Notes under the pieces: generated by a model | Seen by the model: the letters and a program-made list of their open reading frames with translations, nothing else | Databases searched by the model: none | Told to the model about the DNA's origin: nothing | Made by a program: the position numbers and the translations under genes | In this document: piece after piece, positions 10,801 to 19,276 of the stretch | Numbering within the stretch: the stretch's first letter is position 1 | Layout of the letters: every line of letters starts with the position of its first letter | Assembly (NCBI GenBank): GCA_039591615.1 | Contig: JBDHDH010000007.1 | Location: forward strand, 1 to 64,000 | Direction of reading: 5' to 3' | Length of the DNA stretch: 64,000 bases | Source: JBDHDH01 sp039591615 | Lineage (GTDB): Bacteria > Gemmatimonadota > Gemmatimonadetes > Gemmatimonadales > GWC2-71-9

Positions 10801-11435
10801 TCCCCAAGCACCGTGACACCGGCTTTCGTCCGTTCGCCTGGCGTGATGCGGATTTGCACAGCGGCCGGGACGAACGTGTCGACCCGCGAGCCGAAACGAA
10901 TCATGCCCAGCCGCTCCCCCTGGGATACTGAATCACCGACTTGTGCATCGGTCACTATCCGCCTCGCGATGAGACCCGCGATCTGCCGCACGAGAATCGG
11001 CCCACGGGCCGTGCGGATCCCGAGGGACATCCGTTCATTGTCCTCACTCGCCTTGTCGAGCGTCGCGTTGAGAAAGGTTCCGGGTCGGTACCGACGGTGC
11101 TCCACGATTCCCGAGACCGGATATCGATTCACGTGTACGTCGAACACATTCATGAAGACCGATATCCGGGTGGCCGGTCCGCCGATGAACTCCGGCTCGC
11201 TGGTCGTAACCACTTCTGTGATACGCCCGTCCGCCGGCGAGACGACGAGATGTGGCGCACGTGGCCCCGGCCGTTCTGGGTTGCGGAAGAAGATGAGGAT
11301 CCATGCCACTAAGGGAGTCCAGAGGGCGAGTGCCGCGACCCACCAGCCTCCTCGCCACCAGACGAGCATCCCGAGGATGCCGAGGACGGCAAGCGCCAGG
11401 AGCATGAACGGTCGGCCCTCCGGCGCGAACGTCAC
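10788..11435 (-). CDS. psd: Phosphatidylserine decarboxylase proenzyme, short form
   Basis: Decarboxylates phosphatidylserine to phosphatidylethanolamine. 215 residues, the short PSD-A-type length. Two N-terminal membrane segments are followed by VVSPADGRI (active-site Asp region), VFMNVFDVHVNRYP and the self-cleavage/pyruvoyl site FGSRVD, where the Ser becomes the pyruvoyl group. The start overlaps the purC stop (ATGA) and the 3' end overlaps pssA. Confidence 0.95.
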   Translation of the reverse strand: MTFAPEGRPFMLLALAVLGILGMLVWWRGGWWVAALALWTPLVAWILIFFRNPERPGPRAPHLVVSPADGRITEVVTTSEPEFIGGPATRISVFMNVFDVHVNRYPVSGIVEHRRYRPGTFLNATLDKASEDNERMSLGIRTARGPILVRQIAGLIARRIVTDAQVGDSVSQGERLGMIRFGSRVDTFVPAAVQIRITPGERTKAGVTVLGEWPS

Positions 11436-12358
11436 AAGTCGCTCGACAGTGGCTGGCCCGTGATTCGAAGATAGGCATCTTGGTACCGTACGCTCGTCGC
11501 GTGGACGATCTCCGTCGGGAGGCGGGGTGGGGGCGGCTCACCATCCCACCCACCTCGGTCACGATGCCCAGCAAGGTAGTCCCTCAGGGGCTGCTTGTCG
11601 AAGCTGAGCTGGGCCCGACCAGCCCGATAGCGATCTGCCGGCCAAAAACGCGACGAGTCAGGCGTCAGCAGCTCATCGATTAGGACAACGTCCCCGTCAG
11701 GCGCATGCCCAAACTCGAACTTGCTATCGGCGATGATGATCCCGCGCTGCCGGGCCTGCGCGGCTCCGGCTCGATACAGTGCCAGGCTCGTATCGCGGAG
11801 GTGCCCGGCGAGGTCCGCACCAAGGGCGTCCTGCATACGGGAAAAAGGGATGTTCTCGTCGTGTCCAGTGTCGGCCTTTGTCGCCGGTGAGAAGATGGGT
11901 CCAGGCAGCTGGGCACACTGGGCGAGGCCCGGTGGCAGCGGCTCGCCGGCAAGCGTGCCACCTTGGGAGTACTCTGTCCACGCCGAGCCGGCGAGATATC
12001 CGCGAACGACACACTCGAACGGGATGGGCGTGGCTCGGCGCACCAGCGTTGCGCGTCCGGCAATCGCATCACGGTGCTGTCGCAGCGGGGGGAGCCGGTG
12101 AAGGATCTCGTCGGTCGTCGCCGTCAAGAAATGGCTGGGAGTGACGGTGGCGAGCCGACGAAACCAGTAGGCGCTCATTTGTGTCAGGACTGCACCCTTG
12201 TTGGGAACCGGCTCCGCGAGGACGACGTCGAAGGCACTCACCCGATCGCTCGCGACCATCAAGAGTGTGGTTCCGTCGATCGCATACATCTCTCGCACCT
12301 TGCCCCGGCGAACGAGGGGAAGCGGAAGGGTCGGTTCGGTCGACGGCACGGAGCTCAT
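11432..12358 (-). CDS. purC: Phosphoribosylaminoimidazole-succinocarboxamide synthase
   Basis: Joins aspartate to CAIR in purine synthesis. 308 residues, the longer yeast-ADE1-like form. Motifs: RRGKVREMYAI and VASDRVSAFDVV at the N-terminus, then FECVVRGYLAGSAWTEY, and IIIADSKFEFG plus the late acidic segment VVLIDELLTPDSSRFW. ATGA overlaps join it to purB upstream and psd downstream. Confidence 0.97.
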   Translation of the reverse strand: MSSVPSTEPTLPLPLVRRGKVREMYAIDGTTLLMVASDRVSAFDVVLAEPVPNKGAVLTQMSAYWFRRLATVTPSHFLTATTDEILHRLPPLRQHRDAIAGRATLVRRATPIPFECVVRGYLAGSAWTEYSQGGTLAGEPLPPGLAQCAQLPGPIFSPATKADTGHDENIPFSRMQDALGADLAGHLRDTSLALYRAGAAQARQRGIIIADSKFEFGHAPDGDVVLIDELLTPDSSRFWPADRYRAGRAQLSFDKQPLRDYLAGHRDRGGWDGEPPPPRLPTEIVHATSVRYQDAYLRITGQPLSSDL

Positions 12359-13794
12359 ATAGTCACTTTCGCTTCATCGGAGACGGCGTAGGAATTCAAC
12401 GAGTCGAGCAGTGGATCCACCATGCCCTCGACGAACTCGAGCACCTGATCGGGGGCCCGGCCAATGTACTGCACGGCATCCAGCTCTGCTTTCAGGGTTC
12501 GAGCGTTTACGGGGGCAAAGGCCGGGTCGGCCGACAGTCGATCGAGGAGATCGTTCTTTCCGCCTTCCGCCATCGCCACCCTCGTTGCCCGGCTGTGGCG
12601 ACACATGATCTCGTGGAGCTCCTGACGATCTCCGCCCGCGGCCACGCCCAACAGGAGCCAGCGTTCAGCGGCCATGAATGGCATTTGGGCTTCGACATTG
12701 CGCCGGATCACCGCAGGCTGGACGTCCAGCCCCACGCTGATGTTGGTGCAGAGGATCAAGATGGCGTCGGCGGTCAAGAACGCTTCGGGAAAGACGAGGC
12801 GCCGATTCGCGCTGTCGTCGAGCGAACGCTCCAGCCACTGTGTCGCCGCCGTGTAGGCCCCGTTCTCGCGCAGAGCCATGAGATAGCGCGAGAGGGCGCA
12901 TACCCGTTCGGCCCGCACCGGATTGCGCTTGTAGGGCATCGCGCTGGATCCGACCTGCTCCTGCTCGAATGGCTCCAGGATCTCGCCTTCGTGCTGGAGG
13001 AGCCGAAGATCTGTCCCGAACTTCGAGGCCGATTGCGCGAGTCCCGCCAGCACGTCGAGCACGCCGCTGTCGAGCTTGCGGCTGTACGTCTGGCCCGAGA
13101 CCGGTACCACCGACTCGAACCCCCAGGCGGCCGCGACGCGCCGATCGAGTTCGCGCACCTTGGCGTGATCGCCTTCGAACAATTGGAGATAGCTGGCCTG
13201 CGTTCCGGTGGTTCCCTTGCATCCCCGGAAGGGAAGGGTAGCGATAGCGGCGCGGAGTGCTTCGGCGTCGAGGGCGAAGTCGTAGAGCCAGAGTGATGTG
13301 CGCTTGCCGACAGTCGTCAGTTGTGCAGGCTGAAAGTGGGTATAGGCCAGTGTAGGAATCGTTCGGTGCTCGAGCGCCACGGTTCGCAGGCCGCGGAGGA
13401 CGGCCGCCACGCGACCGAGGAGGAGGCGCATCGCCTCCCGGATGACGACGAGGTCTGCATTGTCGGTGACATAGGCGCTCGTGGCGCCTAGGTGGAGGAA
13501 GGGGCGAGCGGCCGGTGCGTCGTGGCTGAACGCGTGGATGTGTGCCATGACATCGTGCCGAACCCGCTGCTCATGTCGCCGCACGGCCTGCAAGTCGACG
13601 CCAACCAGGTGGCTGCGCATCGCTTCGAGCGCGGCGTCGGGGATGGCGATCCCGAGGTGACGCTGTTCCTCGGCAAGTGTGAGCCACAGACGGCGCCAGA
13701 GGTGTGCGCGGTGCTCCGCGCCCCAGAGTCGCAGCATCGCCGGTGACGCATACCGAGTCGTCAGTGCGGACCGGTAGCCCGCCGCCTCGGTCAT
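12355..13794 (-). CDS. purB: Adenylosuccinate lyase
   Basis: Catalyses two beta-eliminations in purine synthesis, SAICAR to AICAR and adenylosuccinate to AMP. 479 residues. Fumarase/aspartase superfamily features: HLGATSAYVTDNADL, TLAYTHFQPAQLTTVGKR and the signature GSSAMPYKRNPVRAERV, which holds the flexible catalytic loop Ser. It overlaps htrA upstream and purC downstream through ATGA. Confidence 0.97.
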   Translation of the reverse strand: MTEAAGYRSALTTRYASPAMLRLWGAEHRAHLWRRLWLTLAEEQRHLGIAIPDAALEAMRSHLVGVDLQAVRRHEQRVRHDVMAHIHAFSHDAPAARPFLHLGATSAYVTDNADLVVIREAMRLLLGRVAAVLRGLRTVALEHRTIPTLAYTHFQPAQLTTVGKRTSLWLYDFALDAEALRAAIATLPFRGCKGTTGTQASYLQLFEGDHAKVRELDRRVAAAWGFESVVPVSGQTYSRKLDSGVLDVLAGLAQSASKFGTDLRLLQHEGEILEPFEQEQVGSSAMPYKRNPVRAERVCALSRYLMALRENGAYTAATQWLERSLDDSANRRLVFPEAFLTADAILILCTNISVGLDVQPAVIRRNVEAQMPFMAAERWLLLGVAAGGDRQELHEIMCRHSRATRVAMAEGGKNDLLDRLSADPAFAPVNARTLKAELDAVQYIGRAPDQVLEFVEGMVDPLLDSLNSYAVSDEAKVTI

Positions 13795-15221
13795 CGGATC
13801 CGAAAGTCGGTGACCGCCAACCCGCCACCGCGTTCGAAGTACACGCGAACGGCGCCACGACCCGCTGCCGACCGAAACGCCGCACGGGCGTCTTCTGACG
13901 ACGTGATCCGCTCACGATCGATCTGGAAGATCACGTCCCCAGGTCGGAGACCGGTATTTCGTTGTGTCGCTTCGCCGATCTCGTAGACGAGCGCCCCGTG
14001 TTCGCGTGAGATGCCGCGTTCCTGGCGGATCGCGGCGGTGACCGTCACCAGCTGGATGTCTCCCAGCACGGTGAGCTTTTCAGCCCCCGTGGTGGGCAGC
14101 TCCTCCACCTGGAGTTGGGCGGTTCGTTGACGCCCGTCGCGGCGGTAGGCCACCTCCAGGATATCCGCGGGTCCGACATCGAGCTTTACCGCCTCCCAGT
14201 CCAGGAACGTGTGGAGTTGAAAGCCCCCAGCCGAGACGAGCACGTCGTTGGGTTCGATTCCTGCCTGCTCCGCCGGCCCGCCGGGTGCGACGGAGGTAAC
14301 GGGCACCCCTCCTCGGCGCTTCCAGTCGCGCCGATCGTCCATGCCGGCGACGTCGAGCCCCACCCACGCTCGGCGGACGGTTCCGAACTCCTCGAGCTCG
14401 CGCGCGACGCGTATCGCACGCTCGATGGGAATGGCGAACCCAATCCCAATCGAGCCGCCACTCTCGGAGAAAATGGAGGCATTGACGCCGACGACGTCGC
14501 CAAGCGCGTTGATGAGAGGCCCGCCGCTGTTCCCGGGATTGATGGCCGCATCGGTCTGGATCATGCGCACGTACACACGGGAGTCCCCACCCGGAGTCAG
14601 CAGGTTTCTGCCGACTGCGCTCACCACGCCAGCCGTTACCGACGGTTCGGTATTGCCCAGGAGGTAGCCGTATGGATTTCCGATGGCGACGACCCATTCG
14701 CCGATCATCAGGTCGCGGCTCGTTCCAAGGGGTGCCGTTGGCAGCCCCCGGCCATCGATCTTCACGACCGCGATGTCGGTGAGGGGATCCTGTCCGAGTA
14801 ACTCCGCCTCGTAGTCCTCACCTTCCCGTGTGGTCACGATGATACGCTCGGCCCCTGCGGTCACGTGCTGATTCGTGATGATGACACCGTCGGGAGAGAC
14901 GATGAACCCGGATCCCAATCCCTCGACGAGCCGCTCATACCCGCGCGGGACGAAGAAAAAGTCCCACGCGGTTCGCGCCACCCTCCGTACGCGGCGCACG
15001 ACGTTGACGCTCACCACGGTTGGGGCGACTCGGGAGGCAGCCTCGACAATCGCCGAGTGGCGAGACCGTGCAATCGAGTCATTGACGGCGCTCCGCGGTG
15101 CAACTTGCGCGAGCGAAGCTGGTTCACTGATGACGAACCCCTCGACCGACCGGGGGTTCTCCGACGAGGCATCGCTACACGCCGCACCCACCGCCAGCGC
15201 GATCGCGAGGAGAGCCCTCAA
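13791..15221 (-). CDS. HtrA/DegP-type serine protease with two PDZ domains
   Basis: Exported trypsin-like protease for envelope quality control. The triad is visible: TNQHV (His), DPLTDIAVVKID (Asp) and NPGNSGGPLIN (Ser). PDZ1 follows from about VAPGGPAEQAGIEPNDVL, and PDZ2 near NTGLRPGDVIFQIDRE. I chose a TTG at 15221 because it overlaps the fsa stop (TTGA) and starts just before the hydrophobic LRALLAIALAVGAACSDA, a signal peptide or weak lipobox. The frame is also open from 15257 (488 residues), which would overlap fsa by 40 bp. The product is 476 residues from TTG. Confidence 0.9.
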   Translation of the reverse strand: MRALLAIALAVGAACSDASSENPRSVEGFVISEPASLAQVAPRSAVNDSIARSRHSAIVEAASRVAPTVVSVNVVRRVRRVARTAWDFFFVPRGYERLVEGLGSGFIVSPDGVIITNQHVTAGAERIIVTTREGEDYEAELLGQDPLTDIAVVKIDGRGLPTAPLGTSRDLMIGEWVVAIGNPYGYLLGNTEPSVTAGVVSAVGRNLLTPGGDSRVYVRMIQTDAAINPGNSGGPLINALGDVVGVNASIFSESGGSIGIGFAIPIERAIRVARELEEFGTVRRAWVGLDVAGMDDRRDWKRRGGVPVTSVAPGGPAEQAGIEPNDVLVSAGGFQLHTFLDWEAVKLDVGPADILEVAYRRDGRQRTAQLQVEELPTTGAEKLTVLGDIQLVTVTAAIRQERGISREHGALVYEIGEATQRNTGLRPGDVIFQIDRERITSSEDARAAFRSAAGRGAVRVYFERGGGLAVTDFRIR

Positions 15222-15886
15222 GCGCCGACCTTCGAACGCGAGACGATCTTGCTCCAATCGTTGAGGAACTGATCCAACCCTCGATCGGTGAGGGGGTGTA
15301 GTAGGAGTCTCTTGAGGATTGCGGTGGGCATCGTGGCCACGTCGGCGCCGAGCAATGCCGCTTCGGCGACGTGCCGGGGGTGGCGGATCGAGGCCGCGAG
15401 AATGGACGTCTCGAAACCGTAGTTGTCGAAGATCTGCCGCATCTCCCGCACCACATCCATCCCGTCGTGACCCACGTCGTCCAGCCGCCCGACGAAAGGC
15501 GACACGTACGTCGCGCCCGCCTTGGCTGCCAGGAGACCCTGGACCGAGCTGAAGGCCAGCGTCACGTTCACTTTGATGCCTTCGGCGACGAGGCGCCGCA
15601 CAGCTATCATGCCGTCCTCGAGCATCGGGATCTTGACCACGATGTTCTCTGCCAGCTTTGCCAGTTCGCGACCCTCCCGGTACATCCCCTCCGCCTCCAC
15701 GGCGACCACCTCGGCGCTGACGGGCCCATCGACCATGGAACAGATCTCCTTGAGCACGTCGGTAGGGTCAAGATCGCCCGCTACTTTCGAAAGGAGTGTG
15801 GGGTTCGTTGTGACGCCGTCGATGAGGCCGGCCTGCGCAGCCCAGCGAATGTCGCTCAGGGCCGCCGTGTCGAGAAAGAGTTTCAT
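15218..15886 (-). CDS. fsa: Transaldolase / fructose-6-phosphate aldolase family protein
   Basis: 222 residues, the size of the short transaldolase (TalC/FSA) class. It has MKLFLDTAALSDI, GVTTNPTLLSKV, the Schiff-base Lys in ENIVVKIPMLEDG, NVTLAFSSVQGLLAAKAGA and SPFVGRLDDVG. In this subgroup transaldolase and fructose-6-phosphate aldolase activities cannot be told apart reliably by eye; a pentose-phosphate role is likelier. The start overlaps the truA stop (ATGA). Confidence 0.92.
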   Translation of the reverse strand: MKLFLDTAALSDIRWAAQAGLIDGVTTNPTLLSKVAGDLDPTDVLKEICSMVDGPVSAEVVAVEAEGMYREGRELAKLAENIVVKIPMLEDGMIAVRRLVAEGIKVNVTLAFSSVQGLLAAKAGATYVSPFVGRLDDVGHDGMDVVREMRQIFDNYGFETSILAASIRHPRHVAEAALLGADVATMPTAILKRLLLHPLTDRGLDQFLNDWSKIVSRSKVGA

Positions 15887-16656
15887 CGGTCGATACCCTC
15901 TTCGAGTTGGGGATAGCGAGCGCCCACGAAGTACAAGCCTTGCGGAGGAGCGGGCGGGCTCGCGTCACGGTTGGTCGTACTTCGCAGCAGCGTATCCGCA
16001 TCCTCGATCGGCCGCCGACTTCGCCCCACGTCAACCATGAGGCCGACGAGAAAGCGCACCATCTTGTGAAGGAAGCGGTCCGCTTCGACGGTAAAGATAA
16101 AACCCTCGTCGCTCGGACGCGCCTGCCACTCGGACACGGTGACGCGGCAGCGATAATGGGCTTTCGCTCGGCCCACGGCGCTGAAGGCGCGGAAGTCGTG
16201 CTCTCCGAGAAACCGCCTCGCCGTGCGGCGGAGCGCGTCTTCGTCGAGGGGGTTCGCCAAACACCATTCGTAGGGCCGCCGGAAGGGAGAGAACGCGGCG
16301 GGACCGCTTCCGATGAGATACCGATATCGGCGGGATACGGCGTCCTTGCGGGCGTGAAACTCAGCGGGCGCAACCCCCAGGCGCGCGACCCAGAGGTCCG
16401 GCGGAGAGAGGGCGCGCAGGGCGCGCAGGAGGCGAGGACGCTCCCAATCGACCGGCATCCGAAAGCTCACCACCTGTCCGAGCGCATGAACGCCCGCATC
16501 CGTTCGGCCGGCAGCGTGGCTCGGAATCCGATGGGTGGCCAGACGCTCCAGCATTCCCTCGAATTCCCCTTGAACGGTGCGGTCGGACTTCTGCCGTTGC
16601 CATCCGGAGAAATCCCGTCCCACGTACTGCAGTATTGCGAAGTAGTGGCCCGCCAT
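15883..16656 (-). CDS. truA: tRNA pseudouridine(38-40) synthase
   Basis: Isomerises uridines 38-40 in the tRNA anticodon arm. 257 residues. Typical TruA motifs: YVGRDFSGWQRQ at the N-terminus, the catalytic-Asp block GRTDAGVHALGQVVSF, RYRYLI and FLHKMVRFLVGLMVDVGR. It is the first gene of the long minus-strand train and diverges from trpD, with 98 bp between the start codons. Confidence 0.96.
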   Translation of the reverse strand: MAGHYFAILQYVGRDFSGWQRQKSDRTVQGEFEGMLERLATHRIPSHAAGRTDAGVHALGQVVSFRMPVDWERPRLLRALRALSPPDLWVARLGVAPAEFHARKDAVSRRYRYLIGSGPAAFSPFRRPYEWCLANPLDEDALRRTARRFLGEHDFRAFSAVGRAKAHYRCRVTVSEWQARPSDEGFIFTVEADRFLHKMVRFLVGLMVDVGRSRRPIEDADTLLRSTTNRDASPPAPPQGLYFVGARYPQLEEGIDR

Positions 16657-16664
16657 GCGGCTGC

Positions 16665-16693
16665 AAGATAGACAGCCATTCCCGTAGTAGCAA
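16665..16693 (-). promoter_or_regulatory. Candidate sigma70-like promoter for the truA-pur train
   Basis: On the minus strand TTGCTA (16688-16693) and TATCTT (16665-16670) are separated by exactly 17 bp, each a 4/6 match to consensus. The predicted start would lie only a few bases before the truA ATG, giving an almost leaderless mRNA. That makes it a weak candidate. Confidence 0.25.
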
Positions 16694-16754
16694 GCGGGAC
16701 AAGGACTTGCGCGATCGTCACCGAGCGAGATCTTTGGACCTCAGGGAGACTGCC

Positions 16755-17810
16755 ATGAATCCACCTGACGACTCGAGAGCCGTTCGACATGCCCTACGGC
16801 GCCTGGCCGAGGGGCGCCGCTTGGGTGAGGAGCTCGCCACGCAGGCATTTCGCCAAGTCATGCACGGCGAAGCCACCCCAAGTCAGACCGGGGCGCTCCT
16901 CATGGGGCTCCGGGTTCAGGGGGAGCAGGCAGACGAAGTCATGGGCGTCGTCCGGGCCATCCGCGAAGCGATGGTGCCCGTCGCCGTGAGCGACCCGACG
17001 CGATTGATCGACACGTGCGGTACCGGGGGAGGATCGGTTTCGACCTTCAATATCTCCACGGCTGCGGCCTTCGTCGCAGTGGGGGGTGGGGCAACGGTGG
17101 CGAAGCACGGCAATCGTTCCTTCACGTCGCGCTGCGGCTCGGCCGACCTGCTCGAAGCCCTCGACGTTCCCATCGACGCGAACGCCGATCGCGCCGCACA
17201 CCTCTTGCGAGAAGTGGGGATGGCGTTCCTGTTCGCTCCGTTCTACCACCCAGCCACGGGGAAGATCACACCGATACGCCAGGAACTGGCCGTCCCCACC
17301 ATCATGAACCTCATCGGTCCGCTGGCCAATCCCGCGGGCGTGCGGCGACAGGTCGTGGGCGCCGGGGACGTTTCGCGGGCCTCCCTTCTTGCTGAAGTCC
17401 TGGCGCGGTTTGAGGTCGAGCACGCCCTGGTCTTCCACGCTCGGGTTGGGATGGATGAGATCTCACCCGTGGGGGAAACGGACGTCTGGGAAGTGCGGGA
17501 CGGGCATGTCGAGCGGGGCCTCATCGACCCCGCGACGTACGGCCTGTCGTTGTCCGACCTCGACGGGCTCGCGGGGGGGGCTCCGCGAGAGAATGCGCAG
17601 CGGGTCGCCCGGCTGCTGAGAGATCCCGGGTCGGATCCCATCGGTCGAGCGGCGGTGGGGCTGAACGCCGGGGCCGCGCTCTATGTTGCAGGGCTCGACT
17701 CGACGATGAGTTCGGGGGTCGAACACGCGCTGGCCATGCTGGATCAGGGCACCGGAGCGGGTGTCCTCGATCAGCTCAGGCGCGAATCAAAGCTCAGTAC
17801 TTCCGAATGA
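16755..17810 (+). CDS. trpD: Anthranilate phosphoribosyltransferase
   Basis: Second step of tryptophan synthesis: anthranilate + PRPP. 351 residues from ATG 16755, which has AGGGAG seven bases upstream. The frame is open upstream but without family sequence. Motifs: DTCGTGGGSVSTFNIST (PRPP loop), AKHGNRSFTSRCGSADLLEALD and NLIGPLANPAG. It converges on lexA with a 17-bp overlap of the 3' ends, so lexA sits between trpD and the rest of the trp genes. No trpE or trpG adjoins it. Confidence 0.95.
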   Translation: MNPPDDSRAVRHALRRLAEGRRLGEELATQAFRQVMHGEATPSQTGALLMGLRVQGEQADEVMGVVRAIREAMVPVAVSDPTRLIDTCGTGGGSVSTFNISTAAAFVAVGGGATVAKHGNRSFTSRCGSADLLEALDVPIDANADRAAHLLREVGMAFLFAPFYHPATGKITPIRQELAVPTIMNLIGPLANPAGVRRQVVGAGDVSRASLLAEVLARFEVEHALVFHARVGMDEISPVGETDVWEVRDGHVERGLIDPATYGLSLSDLDGLAGGAPRENAQRVARLLRDPGSDPIGRAAVGLNAGAALYVAGLDSTMSSGVEHALAMLDQGTGAGVLDQLRRESKLSTSE

Positions 17811-18402
17811 CGCCGACGACGACTCCCTGAATGAGGATGTTGTCTTCGTGAACCCGAAGCGGCGGGATCTGCGGGTTCGCGGGTTGCAGGCGCATCCACC
17901 CGCCGGGCTCGCGAAATAGTCGCTTGACGGTGGCGGAGGTCCCGTCGACGAGCGCAATGACCATTTCGCCGTTGTCCGCGGTCTCCCGACCCTGGACCAC
18001 CACGAAATCACTGTCCTCGATGTGCTCATCGATCATGGAGTTCCCGCGGACGCGCAACACATACGCATGGCCACGTCGTGGAATGAGGTCGTTCGGGACG
18101 GACAGGGTCTCTGGCGTCGTGACGGCTTCGATGGGCTCACCAGCTGCCACCTCTCCAAGGAGGGGCAATTGGGTTGCCCCAGATTGTCCCGGCGGCGGCA
18201 CCAGCTCGATGGATCGGCTCTCGTTGTATTCCCGGCGGATGTAGCCTTTCCGCTGGAGATTCGTGAGATGTTCGTGGACGGTTGCCAGGGAGGCGAAGGC
18301 AAAGTGCTCGGCGATCTCCTCGAACGACGGCGCAAACCCGTGCTCTCGGATGTAGCTTTGCAGGTAATCCAGGATTTCTTTTTGCCGGCGGGTAAGTGGC
18401 AT
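17794..18402 (-). CDS. lexA: LexA repressor
   Basis: SOS-response repressor and self-cleaving peptidase. 202 residues. The N-terminal winged helix spans about 1-65 (LTRRQKEILDYLQSYI, then a recognition-helix region around ASLATVHEHLTNL). The cleavage site is Ala-Gly in GEVAAGEPI. The catalytic Ser is in RGNSMIDEHI and the Lys in SATVKRLF. It is transcribed away from trpC across a 69-bp spacer containing CCGAA repeats, which probably include its own operator. The 3' end overlaps trpD. Confidence 0.96.
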   Translation of the reverse strand: MPLTRRQKEILDYLQSYIREHGFAPSFEEIAEHFAFASLATVHEHLTNLQRKGYIRREYNESRSIELVPPPGQSGATQLPLLGEVAAGEPIEAVTTPETLSVPNDLIPRRGHAYVLRVRGNSMIDEHIEDSDFVVVQGRETADNGEMVIALVDGTSATVKRLFREPGGWMRLQPANPQIPPLRVHEDNILIQGVVVGVIRKY

Positions 18403-18417
18403 GGCCAGCCTCAGTTA

Positions 18418-18460
18418 CCGAAAAGATTCCGAAACCAACTTACCCGAATACAGCCCGAAA
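18418..18460. promoter_or_regulatory. CCGAA direct-repeat array, candidate LexA operator
   Basis: CCGAA occurs four times on the plus strand, at 18418, 18429, 18444 and 18455. They form two pairs with an 11-bp period and 15 bp between pairs. Each pair has the form CCGAA-N6-CCGAA. The array starts 16 bp from the lexA start codon and ends 11 bp before trpC. LexA usually autoregulates, so this is the natural place for its operator. A direct-repeat architecture is known in alphaproteobacteria (GTTC-N7-GTTC), but this sequence differs. Function is inferred. Confidence 0.45.
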
Positions 18461-18471
18461 CGCAAGAAGGC

Positions 18472-19260
18472 TTGACCAGCGCGCTGGACACGATTCTCGA
18501 GAGCACGCGCCGCTCCCTGCCGTCGCTGAGGGAGCGGGCGGCCGAGTTGCGGCATGCCGCCCGAGTCGCGGCACCGGCCCCGACGTGGCAAAGCGCGTTC
18601 GCGGGGAGCCAGGTCTCGGTGATCGCTGAGGTCAAGCGACGCTCTCCCTCGATGGGCGCTGTCGCGCCGCAACTCGACCCGGCGAGACGAGCTCGCGCAT
18701 ACGCCGATGGGGGAGCGGCGGCGGTTTCCGTGTTGACGGAGCCGACGCATTTTGGTGGGTCGGTGTGCGATCTGGAGGCGGTTGCCAAGTCCGTTGCGGT
18801 GCCGGTCCTGCGTAAGGACTTCGTGGTCGATCCCCTGCAGGTCTACGAGGCCCGGGCGATCGGAGCGAGCGCTGTTCTTCTGATCGTTCGTGCGCTCGAC
18901 CCCGGCCTGTTAGCGGAGCTTGTGGCGCTAGCTCGTGAGCTCGGTCTGGGTCAGCTCGTGGAGGTGCATGACGCAGAGGAACTTGGCGTGGCGGTCTCGC
19001 TGGCCCCCGAGGTAATCGGCGTCAACAGTCGTGACCTTCGAACGTTGACGGTGGATCCGGAGACTCTCCGCACTCTGTTGCCGCTGGTCCCACAAAATGC
19101 GATGGCGGTCGCAGAGAGTGGGCTGGCGACAAGGCGAGATGTTGAGCGGGCGGCTGTGTGGGGGGCTGATGGGGTATTGGTGGGAGCCGCGCTATCGGCA
19201 GCGCAGGATCCGGAGGCCGCCGTGCGGGCCCTGTCTGCCGTGAGCCGCCGTGGGCGATGA
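18472..19260 (+). CDS. trpC: Indole-3-glycerol-phosphate synthase
   Basis: Ring closure in tryptophan synthesis. 262 residues from TTG 18472. No ATG or GTG occurs in frame between the lexA region and the conserved N-terminus, so the TTG is the best start; AAGAAGG precedes it unusually closely. A CTG at 18484 with better spacing is an alternative. Motifs: VIAEVKRRSPSMG (catalytic Lys), VLRKDFVVDP, LVEVHDAEEL, IGVNSRDL and VAESGLATR. First gene of the train ending at the LytR_C gene. Confidence 0.93.
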   Translation: MTSALDTILESTRRSLPSLRERAAELRHAARVAAPAPTWQSAFAGSQVSVIAEVKRRSPSMGAVAPQLDPARRARAYADGGAAAVSVLTEPTHFGGSVCDLEAVAKSVAVPVLRKDFVVDPLQVYEARAIGASAVLLIVRALDPGLLAELVALARELGLGQLVEVHDAEELGVAVSLAPEVIGVNSRDLRTLTVDPETLRTLLPLVPQNAMAVAESGLATRRDVERAAVWGADGVLVGAALSAAQDPEAAVRALSAVSRRGR

Positions 19261-19276
19261 GGGAAAGGATCCGCGC

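Noticed and set aside
12181..13296. Plus-strand frame opposite purC and purB
   Set aside because: Antisense shadow of two conserved enzymes.
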